Assembly (NCBI GenBank): GCA_028701335.1
Contig: JAQVQY010000012.1
Location: 1 to 35,428 of the forward strand
DNA: 35,428 nt
Source of the DNA: Eubacteriales bacterium
GTDB taxonomy: Bacteria > Bacillota > Clostridia > Christensenellales > Aristaeellaceae
Direction of reading: 5' to 3'
This document shows positions 1 to 9,186 of the stretch, in pieces. The notes under the pieces are model-generated. The model made no database searches. It was not told the DNA's origin and saw nothing but the letters and a program-made list of their open reading frames with translations. Position 1 is the first letter of the stretch. Every line of letters starts with the position of its first letter. The translations under genes and the position numbers were made by a program.

Positions 1-1795
1 AAAATCCGTTGTCGCGGTTAATCTGGTCAATTTCCGCTCGCCTGATGGGTGGATTGCAGCTTTTGCAGGGCGTAAGCTTCTGATAGCCCCCGTCATCCAG
101 CTCGCCATAGGTCATCTCACCCTTCAGCGGCAGATAACGGTCCTTTATACTGCGGCAGTTCTGTTCCAAGTGATAGTACTGGCCCCGGTCCGGATTGTAA
201 TAAAGAGCCAGGGAGGGATCAGGATATTCGTAGAACCGTCCCGGAAAATCATCCCAGACCAACACTTTGGTGTTGACCTTGATATTGTTCCATAGCCAGG
301 TCATGTTGATGCCGTCCTCATTATTCAGCCGCTGCACGCGGATGCAACCATGGCTGGCTTTCTTGCCCAACTGGGCCTCCTGGGAAGAATAATCCCAGTA
401 ACCAGAGGATTGATTCTCAATATAGGGCACCTCATGTATTAAAGCGCCGCCGTTAATGCGCATGGCCATGCGGCAGACCAGGTTGCCGGCATTGAACTGG
501 CCCACGCGGCTGACCATCAGGAATTCGCCGGAGGGAGTCTCGTTCCAGGGCTGTTGTTTGGTGGGGATACCGGTGGAGATGAGCAGTTCGGTAAGCAACT
601 TGCCGGCCTTGAATACATACAGCCGCTGCTTCAGCTTGTCTATCAGGAGGCCGTAATCATCCCGCGGGGTGATGGTCTTCAGGTTCTTGGTCTCAATATA
701 GCCCCGGATTAGGTCATCAGTTTCTCCATATCCCCTGCGCGTCCGGTTGTCCGGGCCATAGGAGGAGTTGTACGCTTCCACCAGGGACCAGCCGTCATCC
801 GTTTGCTCAATAATATGGACACCCTGGGCTTCATAGGTGATTTCACCCAGAATGTTCTCCCGCTTCATGCTGGTATCCTTTGCGGCGCGGAGTTTGTAGG
901 TTTCCCGCTGGTCACCGCCCACTACCACGGTGATCGGCTGGAGCATCACCTTCCAGATCGCCTCTTCATCCCACTCTCCGATAGGCAATTTCCAGTAATC
1001 GGAGCCTTCGTCTTCCTTTACCACCACTTCTTCAGTGGGAAGCGTGTACTTCACCTTCGGTGTATTGTCGGCTGACACCACAATCGGCGTCTCCTGAACG
1101 TCTGCCGCCTGAGTAGCCGGGGCGGCCGGAGTCCGGGCCGGAACAGGCCCAACCGTAACGGTAACCAACTGCTGATTGGCAGCAAATCCGCTGTCATCCA
1201 TAAACAACACAGACAGGGTGTGCTGCCCTTCAGGGGGTGCCGCGCCTTCAATATAGCCGTCCCAACTCACCGTGGTTTCACCCGCGGGAACCTGGGAATT
1301 GAATATGTCAGCTACCTGGTCAGCGATATGGAAGACCACCATCAGTGTACCCGGCATGTTGAGAAGCGCGCTTAACGTCCAGTTTTGGCCGGGGGTGATG
1401 TGCGCGTCATCAATCCTTAGCTGGCTGATACGCGGGCTTTCAGGGCCGATGGACACAGAAGCTTCCGCCACATCATCATCCATATATAAAACCATCTGGT
1501 AATTTCCCTGAGGCAAGGGCTCATGGCCCTGCCCGTATCCGTTCCAGTTGATATGGTTCTCTCCAGGCAAAACAGGAATATCACTCCTGATTTCGGTAAG
1601 CCCGCCTTTTGCATCGCGCATATATAGATTAGCCGCGCCCTCATGGTTCGCGGCAATACCTATTCGCTCAGTCCGGCCCGGGCGAATATAGGAAGGAACT
1701 GATGAAAACTGCAGGTGCGGTGTTTCCGCCAAAACGGCCGAATGACTGAGGAGCAGCAAAACAGCTCCCAAGTAGGCGTAGAACCGTTGTTTCAT
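1..1795 (-). CDS. Secreted L,D-transpeptidase (YkuD) with Ig-like, SH3-like and Cys/His C-terminal regions, partial
   Basis: A cell-wall enzyme expected to form 3-3 peptidoglycan cross-links or attach proteins outside the membrane. The frame is open from the ATG at 1795 to the window edge (598 residues seen, C-terminus missing). AGGAGG at 1801-1806 lies five bases from the ATG. In order: a signal peptide (about 1-23, no lipobox cysteine); two FlgD-like Ig repeats (about 30-118 and 122-217); a Pro/Ala linker; an SH3-like segment (about 290-370); and the YkuD domain (about 375-510) with the catalytic motif SHGCIRVQ, where His482, Cys484 and Arg486 are all present. After it comes a short Cys/His segment (His542, Cys547, Cys577, Cys580) that resembles a small metal-binding knot. 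The YkuD assignment is firm; the accessory domains are read by eye. Confidence 0.88.
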   Translation of the reverse strand, partial: MKQRFYAYLGAVLLLLSHSAVLAETPHLQFSSVPSYIRPGRTERIGIAANHEGAANLYMRDAKGGLTEIRSDIPVLPGENHINWNGYGQGHEPLPQGNYQMVLYMDDDVAEASVSIGPESPRISQLRIDDAHITPGQNWTLSALLNMPGTLMVVFHIADQVADIFNSQVPAGETTVSWDGYIEGAAPPEGQHTLSVLFMDDSGFAANQQLVTVTVGPVPARTPAAPATQAADVQETPIVVSADNTPKVKYTLPTEEVVVKEDEGSDYWKLPIGEWDEEAIWKVMLQPITVVVGGDQRETYKLRAAKDTSMKRENILGEITYEAQGVHIIEQTDDGWSLVEAYNSSYGPDNRTRRGYGETDDLIRGYIETKNLKTITPRDDYGLLIDKLKQRLYVFKAGKLLTELLISTGIPTKQQPWNETPSGEFLMVSRVGQFNAGNLVCRMAMRINGGALIHEVPYIENQSSGYWDYSSQEAQLGKKASHGCIRVQRLNNEDGINMTWLWNNIKVNTKVLVWDDFPGRFYEYPDPSLALYYNPDRGQYYHLEQNCRSIKDRYLPLKGEMTYGELDDGGYQKLTPCKSCNPPIRRAEIDQINRDNGF

Positions 1796-1820
1796 TGAGA
1801 CCTCCTTTTCATACCGCGAA

Positions 1821-1849
1821 ATGATAGCAGATAAGCTGCCGTTGGGCAA
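1821..1849 (-). promoter_or_regulatory. Putative sigma-A promoter of the L,D-transpeptidase gene
   Basis: On the minus strand, TTGCCC (1849-1844) and TATCAT (1826-1821) are separated by 17 bases, with a TG one base before the -10 box. The -10 ends 25 bases before the start codon. Its -35 side faces the SNF2 promoter, so the two genes are divergent within about 130 bases. Confidence 0.5.
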
Positions 1850-1866
1850 CCTGATTTCTAAATACA

Positions 1867-1895
1867 TTGTAAACACTTTCGTCACAGGCTATAAT
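1867..1895 (+). promoter_or_regulatory. Putative sigma-A promoter of the SNF2 helicase gene
   Basis: TTGTAA (1867-1872), a 17-base spacer and a perfect TATAAT (1890-1895), 27 bases upstream of the ATG at 1923. It supports placing the start at 1923, because the earlier in-frame ATG at 1821 lies upstream of this promoter. Confidence 0.65.
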
Positions 1896-1922
1896 CAATG
1901 TGTAAGCAATGCGGGAGGAGAC

Positions 1923-4094
1923 ATGCAAAAACGTTTAGACCAGGTAATCGGCGCTGTTAAGTCCATCAGAGCCCCCTTTTCCCTTCAGGAGACTGATTTG
2001 CATGCGCAGGTCCAGGCCGCTTTGGAGAGTGCAAAAATAACATATACCCACGAGGCGCCTGTGGCGCCTCGCTGCCGTGTCGACTTCCTGGCGGAGGGGA
2101 TCGGAATTGAAATTAAGCGCGGAAAACCACGAGCCAATGATCTGCTCAACCAGGCAACTCGTTATCTGTCCTCCCCCCGGGTTGACGCCCTAATCATCAT
2201 CAGTGAACGGGAAACTTCCATACCGGAGTCGATTCTTGGAAAGCCCTGTGTCGCTCTAAGCTTCAGCAAACTGTGGGGTCCTGCTGTGCCGCAGGAACGA
2301 GGGGCGGTAAAACCGGTTTCGGTCGGTTTGTTGGATTCCGAACCTGAGTCTATTTTTCATAATCCCGCCCAACGGCCAGGTGATGCGGTGCCAGCCTATT
2401 TGGAGCCTGTGCGGGCGAGCGATAAAGTGTACGGTACATTATCTTATCAAGCGCGGGGCAAGCATTGGATCATCAGCGGCGAACCGTATGTAACTGAACT
2501 GGCTAAACGCCTCTTCCCCGGCGCCGACAGCGGCAGGCGCGGTGTTGCAAGGTTTTCCGCGCACCGAAGGCTGGTGGGCGAGCTGAATTGGTTTATGCAG
2601 CGCTATCCTCTGGCTGTTATGCCTAGGGACCAGGAGCGCTGGGACAGTTCCCTGCAGGAGGCCCGTGACTACCAGGCCAGGCTGGACGCGTTTTCCCGAA
2701 GCGCGCCGGAATATAAAAATTGGACCGGCTGGTTTACGGGACAACTTCGGCCATTCCAGGCTTATGGCGCGGTTTGGTTAACACAAACGCGCCGTGCCTT
2801 GCTGGCAGATGAAATGGGCTTGGGGAAGACAGTCCAGGCGCTGGCCGCCCTGGCCTCAACCGGAGGGCTTCCCGCCATCATCGTGGTGCCGCCGCATCTT
2901 GTGCGCAACTGGCAAAGTGAAATCAAGCGCTTTCTCAGTATAGACGGCCGGGAACCGGTGGTCTGCGTGCTCAAGGGCCTAAGCCCCTATCCATTGCCCG
3001 AAGCTGATATCTATCTGGTGCATTATCTCCTGTTGCGTGGGTGGAAGGACGCGCTGCCTGATATGCCGGTGAAGACTGTGATTTTTGATGAAATTCAGGA
3101 ACTGCGCCACAGGGGTACGGAGAAATACAGCGCAGCCAGCCTCCTGTCAAACGCCTGTGAGCGTGTCTATGGCCTTTCCGGCACGCCCATCTATAACCAG
3201 GGAGGCGAAATATGGAATGTGATCAACATCCTTGACTTCCATTTCCTTGGGGATTGGGACTCCTTCTCCCGGGAATGGTGCTACGGCTACGGCAATGCGG
3301 TGGTGATGCACCCTGATTGGCTGGGGGATTACCTCAGGCGGGAGGGTGTGATGCTAAGGCGCAACAAAAAAGACGTGCTGCCGGAGCTGCCCGACAAGCG
3401 GCGCCTGGTGCAGGAAATTGACGCTGACAACGCGCTGTTTCAAAAGCTGATGGCGCCTGTTCTGGATAAATTGCGGTATTTATCCGAAACGGAAGAGCTA
3501 TCCCCCTCCCAGCGCGCTTTGCTGGAAGGCCAAGTTTCCCAGGGGGAGCGGCAGGCCACTGGCCTGGCGAAAGCGCCTTATGTGGCGCAGTTTGTGCGCG
3601 CGATGCTGGAGTCCGGTGAAAAGGTGCTGTTGTTCGCCCACCACCACGCGGTGATGGACTTGTATAAAAAGGAACTCAGGCACTTTTCCCCCGCTTTTAT
3701 CACCGGGCGCGAGACCGGCGATCAGAAAGACAAAAGTGTCACCCGTTTTATGGAGGAGCGTACCAACCTATGTTGTGTCTCCCTGCGGGCGGCCTCCGGC
3801 CTAAACCTCCAGCGCGCCACCTGTGTGATATTCGGGGAGCTGGACTGGTCTCCCGCCATTCACAGCCAGGCGGAAGACCGTGCTCACCGCATCGGGCAAA
3901 AAGACTCCCTTCTGTGCTATTATCTGACGAGCCCCGGAGGCTCTGACAGCCTGATTCAGGATGTGCTGGGGCTTAAAGTAAGCCAGTTTTTGGGGCTGAT
4001 GGGCTCCCAGGCGCCGCGTGCGGAAGATGAGGCCATTGCCGCCAATTTTGCCCGCCAGCACGTCAAGGACATGATGTCCCGTTGGTTGCCATAG
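1923..4094 (+). CDS. SNF2-family helicase with N-terminal PD-(D/E)XK nuclease-like domain
   Basis: A double-stranded-DNA translocase of the SNF2/Rad54 group, 723 residues. The start at 1923 is chosen for the GGGAGGAG just before it and the promoter upstream. Helicase motifs: Walker A GLGKT (299-303), DEIQ box (389-392), LSGTP (about 418-422) and the C-terminal arginine-finger motif in EDRAHRIGQ (651-659). Residues about 20-95 look like a restriction-endonuclease fold: Asp54, then Glu63-Ile-Lys65 after a hydrophobic strand, then Gln77-xxx-Tyr81, which resembles the QxxxY motif of RecB-type nucleases. The helicase call is firm. Nuclease activity is inferred from these few residues. The neighbouring ruvCAB operon, read in the same direction from its own promoter, suggests a role in fork or recombination repair. 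It could instead belong to a defence system, but no partner gene is present. Confidence 0.85.
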   Translation: MQKRLDQVIGAVKSIRAPFSLQETDLHAQVQAALESAKITYTHEAPVAPRCRVDFLAEGIGIEIKRGKPRANDLLNQATRYLSSPRVDALIIISERETSIPESILGKPCVALSFSKLWGPAVPQERGAVKPVSVGLLDSEPESIFHNPAQRPGDAVPAYLEPVRASDKVYGTLSYQARGKHWIISGEPYVTELAKRLFPGADSGRRGVARFSAHRRLVGELNWFMQRYPLAVMPRDQERWDSSLQEARDYQARLDAFSRSAPEYKNWTGWFTGQLRPFQAYGAVWLTQTRRALLADEMGLGKTVQALAALASTGGLPAIIVVPPHLVRNWQSEIKRFLSIDGREPVVCVLKGLSPYPLPEADIYLVHYLLLRGWKDALPDMPVKTVIFDEIQELRHRGTEKYSAASLLSNACERVYGLSGTPIYNQGGEIWNVINILDFHFLGDWDSFSREWCYGYGNAVVMHPDWLGDYLRREGVMLRRNKKDVLPELPDKRRLVQEIDADNALFQKLMAPVLDKLRYLSETEELSPSQRALLEGQVSQGERQATGLAKAPYVAQFVRAMLESGEKVLLFAHHHAVMDLYKKELRHFSPAFITGRETGDQKDKSVTRFMEERTNLCCVSLRAASGLNLQRATCVIFGELDWSPAIHSQAEDRAHRIGQKDSLLCYYLTSPGGSDSLIQDVLGLKVSQFLGLMGSQAPRAEDEAIAANFARQHVKDMMSRWLP

Positions 4095-4098
4095 TCAA

Positions 4099-4127
4099 TT
4101 GACTTTTGGCAGGGCTTACCGTAAGAT
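4099..4127 (+). promoter_or_regulatory. Putative sigma-A promoter of the ruvCAB-queA-psuKG operon
   Basis: TTGACT (4099-4104), a 17-base spacer and TAAGAT (4122-4127), in the 54-base gap after the SNF2 gene. The -10 ends 21 bases before the ruvC ATG, leaving room for only a short leader with the ribosome site GGGAGG. Confidence 0.65.
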
Positions 4128-4148
4128 TTTCTGGCAGGGAGGAACCTC

Positions 4149-4643
4149 ATGCAAATCATGGGCATAGACCCGGGGCTGGCAACAATGGGTTGGGGCGTGA
4201 TTGACTGTTCGTCAGACGCGCCCGAATTTGTGGCCTCGGGCATCATTCAAACCGTACCCGCGGATCCGCTGCCCCGCCGCCTCACCCAAATCGATACGGG
4301 CATTGAGGAACTGATTGACCTGTATACACCCGGCGCCATTGTGTTTGAACAGCTTTTTTTCGCCAAAAATGTTACCACCGCCTTTACCGTTGGCGCGGCC
4401 CGGGGTGTCGCCATCGCCCGCTGCGCGCGCTTCACGGACGCTTTGTTTGAATACACCCCAATGCAGATCAAGCAGGCCGTGGTGGGTTACGGGAAGGCGG
4501 ACAAACAGCAGGTCCAGCGCATGATCCAGCTCCTGCTAAAATTGCCTGATATCATCCGCCCGGATGACGCGGCGGACGCGGTGGCCGCAGCGCTCACCCA
4601 TTTCCAGTCCGGCAGGTTTGGCGGCCTGCACATTATGAAGTAA
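4149..4643 (+). CDS. ruvC: Holliday junction endonuclease RuvC
   Basis: The resolvase that cuts four-way DNA junctions symmetrically after branch migration by RuvAB. It has 164 residues, normal for the family. The four acidic catalytic residues are at the expected places: Asp7 in the opening GIDPG, Glu67 in VFEQLF, and Asp140 and Asp143 in RPDDAADA. GCAGGGAGGAA precedes the ATG. It is first in an operon with ruvA ten bases downstream and ruvB after that, a common clostridial order. Nothing is truncated. Confidence 0.97.
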   Translation: MQIMGIDPGLATMGWGVIDCSSDAPEFVASGIIQTVPADPLPRRLTQIDTGIEELIDLYTPGAIVFEQLFFAKNVTTAFTVGAARGVAIARCARFTDALFEYTPMQIKQAVVGYGKADKQQVQRMIQLLLKLPDIIRPDDAADAVAAALTHFQSGRFGGLHIMK

Positions 4644-4653
4644 GAGGGTTGCC

Positions 4654-5265
4654 ATGTACGCCTTTATAGAAGGTCAAGTCGCTGAAAAGCAAGACAATGA
4701 GCTGGTCCTGAGCGTCCAGGGAGTGGGTTACCAGATCCTGTGCACCCGGGCGGCGCTTGCCATTGTGCCGCCCAAAGGGGAATATGTGCGTGTTTACACC
4801 TGGCTTAACGTCCGGGAGGACGCGCTGGAGCTGTTTGGCTTTTCATCCAGGGAAGAGCGCGGCATGTTTTTTAACCTCAACACTGTTTCTGGCATCGGCC
4901 CGCGCACGGCGCTGAATATCCTCAATAGCATGCCGCTGAAGGATCTGACGCTGGCAATCCTGACAGATGACATCCCAACGCTATCCCGCGCGCCCGGGGT
5001 TGGCAAGAAAACGGCCCAGCGCATCACCCTGGAATTGAGGGATCGCTTGAGTAAGGACAGCGGAAACCTGTCTGTGGATTTCCCCGGTGTGGACTTTACC
5101 CCTGCTGCAACGGATGCCGTGGGCGAAGCAGTGCTGGCCCTCCAGGGCCTGGGTTACACCCAGTCTGAAGCCGCCATGGCTGTCTCCAAAGCGCATCAGC
5201 AGGGCGCCGGGGACAAGGCGGATGACCTGGTGCGCCAGGCTTTGCGCGGGATGATGAAAGGGTAA
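4654..5265 (+). CDS. ruvA: Holliday junction branch migration subunit RuvA
   Basis: Binds the four-way junction as a tetramer and loads the RuvB motors. It has 203 residues. The N-terminal OB fold begins MYAFIEGQV. The central part carries two helix-hairpin-helix motifs, GIGPRTALNIL and GVGKKTAQRI, which contact junction DNA. The C-terminal domain (LGYTQSEA...) is the flexible part that regulates RuvB. It begins ten bases after ruvC and ends three bases before ruvB, so the three proteins are expected to be made together. Confidence 0.97.
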   Translation: MYAFIEGQVAEKQDNELVLSVQGVGYQILCTRAALAIVPPKGEYVRVYTWLNVREDALELFGFSSREERGMFFNLNTVSGIGPRTALNILNSMPLKDLTLAILTDDIPTLSRAPGVGKKTAQRITLELRDRLSKDSGNLSVDFPGVDFTPAATDAVGEAVLALQGLGYTQSEAAMAVSKAHQQGAGDKADDLVRQALRGMMKG

Positions 5266-5268
5266 ACC

Positions 5269-6327
5269 ATGCAGGATGAACGCTTGATGATGACAGGCCA
5301 GCGGGACGAGGACCGGGAGGTGGATATGTCGCTGCGCCCCCGGGTGCTTCGGGAGTATGTTGGCCAGAACAAAGTGAAGGAAAACCTTAATGTCTATATC
5401 AAAGCGGCGCTCAAACGCCGTGACGCTCTGGACCATATGCTCCTATACGGCCCCCCCGGCCTTGGAAAAACCACCCTGGCGTGCATTGTGGCGGCAGAGA
5501 TGGGCCAGAATATCCGTGTCACCTCCGGCCCCGCTATTGACCGGCCGGGTGACCTGGCGTCCATCCTCACCAACCTTAACGCAGGAGACATCCTGTTTAT
5601 CGACGAAATCCACCGGCTTTCCCGAGCGGTGGAAGAGGTGCTGTACCCGGCGATGGAGGACTTCGCTCTGGATATCATGATTGGCAAGGGCCCCACCGCC
5701 CGCTCCATGCGCCTGGAACTTCCACGCTTTACCCTGGTGGGCGCCACCACCCGGGCGGGGCAACTGTCCGCACCCCTCAGAGACCGCTTTGGGATGACAT
5801 TCCGGCTGGAGCTTTATGCCCCTGAGGAACTGGCGCATATTCTTCACCGCTCAGCCTCCATTCTGAACATGCCCGCTGATGACGAGGGCATCATCGAGAT
5901 TGCCCGGCGGAGCCGGGGGACGCCCCGTATCGCCAACCGTATGCTCAAGCGCGTGAGGGATTACGCGCAGGTGAAGGCGGATGGGAAAATCACCCGGCAG
6001 GTGGCAAACGAGGGTCTGAACCTGCTTGAGGTGGATGAACTGGGCCTTGACCGTGTGGACCGCACGGTGCTGCTCACCATGATTGACAAGTTCTCCGGCG
6101 GCCCGGTGGGGCTTGACACCCTGGCCGCTTCCACGGGAGAGGACGCGCTGACCATAGAGGATGTCTACGAGCCTTTTCTTTTACAACTGGGCTTTATCCA
6201 CCGCACCCCCCGGGGGCGGGTGGCCACCATGGCCGCTTATGATCACCTGAACCGTCCATTCCCGGGGGATGACGGCAAGCAGGACAACTCAGGCCGGCAG
6301 GTGGCGTTCTTTGATGAAAACCCATGA
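5269..6327 (+). CDS. ruvB: Holliday junction branch migration ATPase RuvB
   Basis: The hexameric AAA+ motor that drives branch migration with RuvA. It has 352 residues. Walker A GPPGLGKT is at 61-68, Walker B with DEIH at 112-115, and sensor 1 GATTR at 158-162. The C-terminal winged helix includes the RTPRGR stretch. The ATG at 5269 lies three bases after the ruvA stop; a later ATG at residue 20 is possible but would shorten the usual N-terminal arm. Its last 14 bases overlap the start of queA, implying translational coupling. Confidence 0.97.
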   Translation: MQDERLMMTGQRDEDREVDMSLRPRVLREYVGQNKVKENLNVYIKAALKRRDALDHMLLYGPPGLGKTTLACIVAAEMGQNIRVTSGPAIDRPGDLASILTNLNAGDILFIDEIHRLSRAVEEVLYPAMEDFALDIMIGKGPTARSMRLELPRFTLVGATTRAGQLSAPLRDRFGMTFRLELYAPEELAHILHRSASILNMPADDEGIIEIARRSRGTPRIANRMLKRVRDYAQVKADGKITRQVANEGLNLLEVDELGLDRVDRTVLLTMIDKFSGGPVGLDTLAASTGEDALTIEDVYEPFLLQLGFIHRTPRGRVATMAAYDHLNRPFPGDDGKQDNSGRQVAFFDENP

Positions 6328-7354
6328 TTTCTTTTATGAGCTGCCGAAGGAACTGATCGCCCAGACCCCGGTGGAACCCAGGGACCATAGCCGCATGATC
6401 GTCTGCGGCAGGCAGGGCAGCGCACCGCGTCATGAGCGTTTTATAGATTTGCCTGAGTATCTGCGCCCTGGGGATGCTGTGGTCATCAACCACACAAAAG
6501 TTATCCCCGCCAGGCTGACAGGCCTTAAGGAAGGCAGCGGGATTGCCTGTGAGGCGCTGCTGCTTAAGAGAATCAGCCAGGACCGCTGGGAGGCGCTGGT
6601 GCGCCCCGGCCGGCGGCTGAAAAGCGGCAGCCGGCTAAGCTTCGGCAATATACTGCAGGCTGTTATTGAAGATAGCACCGAATTTGGCGGTCGCATTGTC
6701 CGGTTTGAATATGAGGGCGTGTTTGAGGAGATTCTTGACCTCCTGGGCCAGATGCCGCTTCCTCCCTACATCCATGAACAGCTTTCCGACAGCTGCCGTT
6801 ATCAGACTGTATACGCAAAAATACCAGGCAGCGCCGCCGCGCCCACCGCCGGGCTGCATTTTACGCCGCGGGTTTTGAAGGCCATTGCGGACCGGGGCGC
6901 GCTTATCATACCCATCCTTTTGCATGTCGGGCTTGGCACTTTTCGTCCGGTCAAGGTCAAAAACCTGGATGAGCATGTGATGCACGAAGAGTATTATGAG
7001 GTGCCGCAGGAAGCGGCCAAACGCATTAACGAAGCGCGGGCAAAAGGCGGCCGTATTCTCTGTGTTGGCACCACCTCACTGCGTACACTGGAAACAACGG
7101 CGGATGAGAATGGCGTCATTCATCCGGGTAAGGGGATGACCGGCATTTTTATCAAACCAGGGCATCGTTTCAAGGCCTGTGACATGCTTCTTACCAATTT
7201 CCATCTACCGGAAAGCACGCTGCTGATGCTGGTTGCCGCGTTCATGGGCCTGGACAACGCGCTTGACGCCTACCGGGAGGCCGTAAGGGCACAATACCGT
7301 TTTTTCAGCTTCGGAGACTGTATGCTGATTGGAAACGCGCTGTCAAAGGGGTGA
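6314..7354 (+). CDS. queA: S-adenosylmethionine:tRNA ribosyltransferase-isomerase QueA
   Basis: Transfers and isomerises the ribosyl part of S-adenosylmethionine onto 7-aminomethyl-7-deazaguanine in tRNA to give epoxyqueuosine. It has 346 residues, typical length. Family stretches seen include [12 protein letters not shown] at the N-terminus, the conserved [10 protein letters not shown] region, and the C-terminal [16 protein letters not shown]. The open frame extends 15 codons upstream, but family alignment starts at the ATG at 6314, which lies inside the end of ruvB. The ruvB-queA order is frequent in Bacillota and other bacteria. Confidence 0.96.
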   Translation: MKTHDFFYELPKELIAQTPVEPRDHSRMIVCGRQGSAPRHERFIDLPEYLRPGDAVVINHTKVIPARLTGLKEGSGIACEALLLKRISQDRWEALVRPGRRLKSGSRLSFGNILQAVIEDSTEFGGRIVRFEYEGVFEEILDLLGQMPLPPYIHEQLSDSCRYQTVYAKIPGSAAAPTAGLHFTPRVLKAIADRGALIIPILLHVGLGTFRPVKVKNLDEHVMHEEYYEVPQEAAKRINEARAKGGRILCVGTTSLRTLETTADENGVIHPGKGMTGIFIKPGHRFKACDMLLTNFHLPESTLLMLVAAFMGLDNALDAYREAVRAQYRFFSFGDCMLIGNALSKG

Positions 7355-7358
7355 AAAC

Positions 7359-8210
7359 ATGGGTAACGCCGTCAAAGCGCTGGTGATTGGCGGGATGAAT
7401 GTGGATATCCTGGGTGTGCCGGCAGGCAATTACCGTCCTGGGGACTCGATGCCTGGCGTCATTAGGCTGTCAGTGGGCGGAGTGGGATTCAACATCGCTT
7501 CCAATCTGGCACGATCGGGTATTGCAGTCACTTTTATCACCGTCATCGGCAACGATCACTTTGCGCGAATCGCTCAGGATGCCTGCCAGTCGCTGAGTCT
7601 GGATATGGGCCTTGCCTGCCGTGTGGCGGACCCCTCCCCCACCTATATGGCTGTTCACCATCAGGACGGCGCCATGGCTGCCGCCATTAACGACATGGCG
7701 TCCATGGCAGCGTTGAAGCCATCATATCTTCAGGCTCATAAAAATGCATTGTCAGAATTTTATGATGTATGTGTGATTGACGCCAACCTGCCGCCTGATA
7801 CAATTGGAGTTATCCCCAAGTATGCCCGGGCGTCTATTTTGGCGGACCCTGTCAGTGTGGAAAAAGGGCGCCGCCTGCTCCCTGTCCTGCCCCGCCTCGC
7901 TGCCATCAAGCCCAACGCCATGGAAGCGCTTGCACTCAGCGGATGTAAGGATATTCCTGATGCTGCGGGCTGGTTTCTTCGGCAAGGCGTCAAGCAGATC
8001 TTTATCTCCCTGGGCGAAGATGGCCTGTACTTCGCTTCGTCGGAGGGCTCGGGCTGCTTGCCGCCAAAGCAAGTTATCAAAACACCATCAACCGGCGCAG
8101 GAGACGCCATGGCATCAGGGCTGGCACATGGCATCGCGTCCGGGAAGTCCGCAGAAGACACCGCCAAACTGGGCCTTGCCGCCGCGGCAAAATTCCTAAA
8201 CAGCAAATAG
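7359..8210 (+). CDS. psuK: Pseudouridine kinase (PfkB family)
   Basis: Predicted to phosphorylate pseudouridine to pseudouridine 5'-phosphate in the cytoplasm, the first step of pseudouridine salvage. It has 283 residues from the ATG at 7359, four bases after queA. It shows the ribokinase/PfkB fold: an N-terminal VIGGMNVDI strand, the SVGGVGFNIA substrate loop, a central AINDMA segment shared with E. coli PsuK, IKPNAMEALALSG, and the catalytic GAGDAMASG loop. Being directly upstream of psuG makes pseudouridine the likely substrate rather than a sugar. The family is firm; the substrate rests on context and similarity. Confidence 0.9.
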   Translation: MGNAVKALVIGGMNVDILGVPAGNYRPGDSMPGVIRLSVGGVGFNIASNLARSGIAVTFITVIGNDHFARIAQDACQSLSLDMGLACRVADPSPTYMAVHHQDGAMAAAINDMASMAALKPSYLQAHKNALSEFYDVCVIDANLPPDTIGVIPKYARASILADPVSVEKGRRLLPVLPRLAAIKPNAMEALALSGCKDIPDAAGWFLRQGVKQIFISLGEDGLYFASSEGSGCLPPKQVIKTPSTGAGDAMASGLAHGIASGKSAEDTAKLGLAAAAKFLNSK

Positions 8211-8222
8211 TGGAGGTATAGA

Positions 8223-9134
8223 ATGAACCAGCACGTGGCTCTCTCACCTAATGTAAAACGAGCGCTTGAAGAAGGTAAACCCGTCATTGCCCTGGAAAGT
8301 ACCATCATCAGCCATGGCATGCCTTACCCCCAGAATGTGGAAACAGCGCTGAACTGCGAGCGCATCGCGCGGGAAAATGGAGCGGAGCCCGCCACTATTG
8401 CGGTTCTTGGGGGCAAGCTGTGCGCGGGGCTGACGGAAGAGCAAATTCAATATCTCGGTAAAAAAGGCCAGGGCATCCGCAAGGCCAGCCGCAGAGACCT
8501 GCCGGTGCTTATCGCCAGGCAATCGGATGGCGCCACCACGGTGGCCGCCACCATGATAGTGGCCGCTCTTGCAGGCATCCCTGTTTTTGCCACCGGCGGG
8601 GTGGGCGGCGTGCACCGGGGCGCAGAAAAAACCATGGACATATCAGCCGACCTTGAGGAGTTGGCGCAAACACCGGTAGCCGTTGTATGCGCGGGAGCCA
8701 AAAGCATCCTGGATCTGGGCTTGACAATGGAGTATCTGGAGACCAAAGGCGTGCCTGTGATTGGCTACCAAACTGATGAACTCCCCGCTTTCTACACCCG
8801 GGAGAGCGGCTTTAAGGTCAATGACCGGGCGGACAGCCCCCAGGAGGCCGCCGCCATTATCCATGCCCAGAGGACACTTGGCTTCCCCGGCGGTGTGCTC
8901 ATCACAAACCCCATCCCCAGAGAGCACGCCCTACCCCGGGAGATTATCGACAGCGTCATCGTAGCTGCGCTTAAAGAGGCCCAGGCTTCAGGCGTCGCCG
9001 GCAAGGACGTCACCCCTTTCCTGTTGGCCAGGGTGGCGGAGAAAACCTCTGGTCTTTCGCTGAAAGCCAATATCCAGCTTGTCTACAACAATGTAAGGCT
9101 GGCCGCGCAAATCGCGCGTGAGATGGAAAGTTAA
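8223..9134 (+). CDS. psuG: Pseudouridine-5'-phosphate glycosidase PsuG
   Basis: Splits the C-C glycosidic bond of pseudouridine 5'-phosphate to uracil and ribose 5-phosphate, the second salvage step after PsuK. It has 303 residues, close to the E. coli enzyme. Residues expected to be catalytic are seen: Glu25 in ALESTIISHG, Lys87 in RKASRRD and Lys160 in AGAKSILDL. A glycine-rich ATGGVGGVHRG loop lies at about 123-133. A GGAGG site precedes the ATG, 12 bases after psuK. The gene ends in a bidirectional terminator shared with rpsT. Confidence 0.96.
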   Translation: MNQHVALSPNVKRALEEGKPVIALESTIISHGMPYPQNVETALNCERIARENGAEPATIAVLGGKLCAGLTEEQIQYLGKKGQGIRKASRRDLPVLIARQSDGATTVAATMIVAALAGIPVFATGGVGGVHRGAEKTMDISADLEELAQTPVAVVCAGAKSILDLGLTMEYLETKGVPVIGYQTDELPAFYTRESGFKVNDRADSPQEAAAIIHAQRTLGFPGGVLITNPIPREHALPREIIDSVIVAALKEAQASGVAGKDVTPFLLARVAEKTSGLSLKANIQLVYNNVRLAAQIAREMES

Positions 9135-9179
9135 AGACACACAAAAAAGCCGCTTGTTCGCGGCGTTTTCGTGTGTCTT
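9134..9179. terminator. Bidirectional intrinsic terminator between psuG and rpsT
   Basis: The outer arms AAGACACAC (9134-9142) and GTGTGTCTT (9171-9179) enclose an inner GC hairpin GCCGC/GCGGC (9149-9153 and 9160-9164) with a six-base loop. On the minus strand the inner hairpin is followed by six Ts, a classic terminator for rpsT. On the plus strand it is followed by GTTTTC, a weaker one for psuG. Confidence 0.85.
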
Positions 9180-9186
9180 CGCGATG

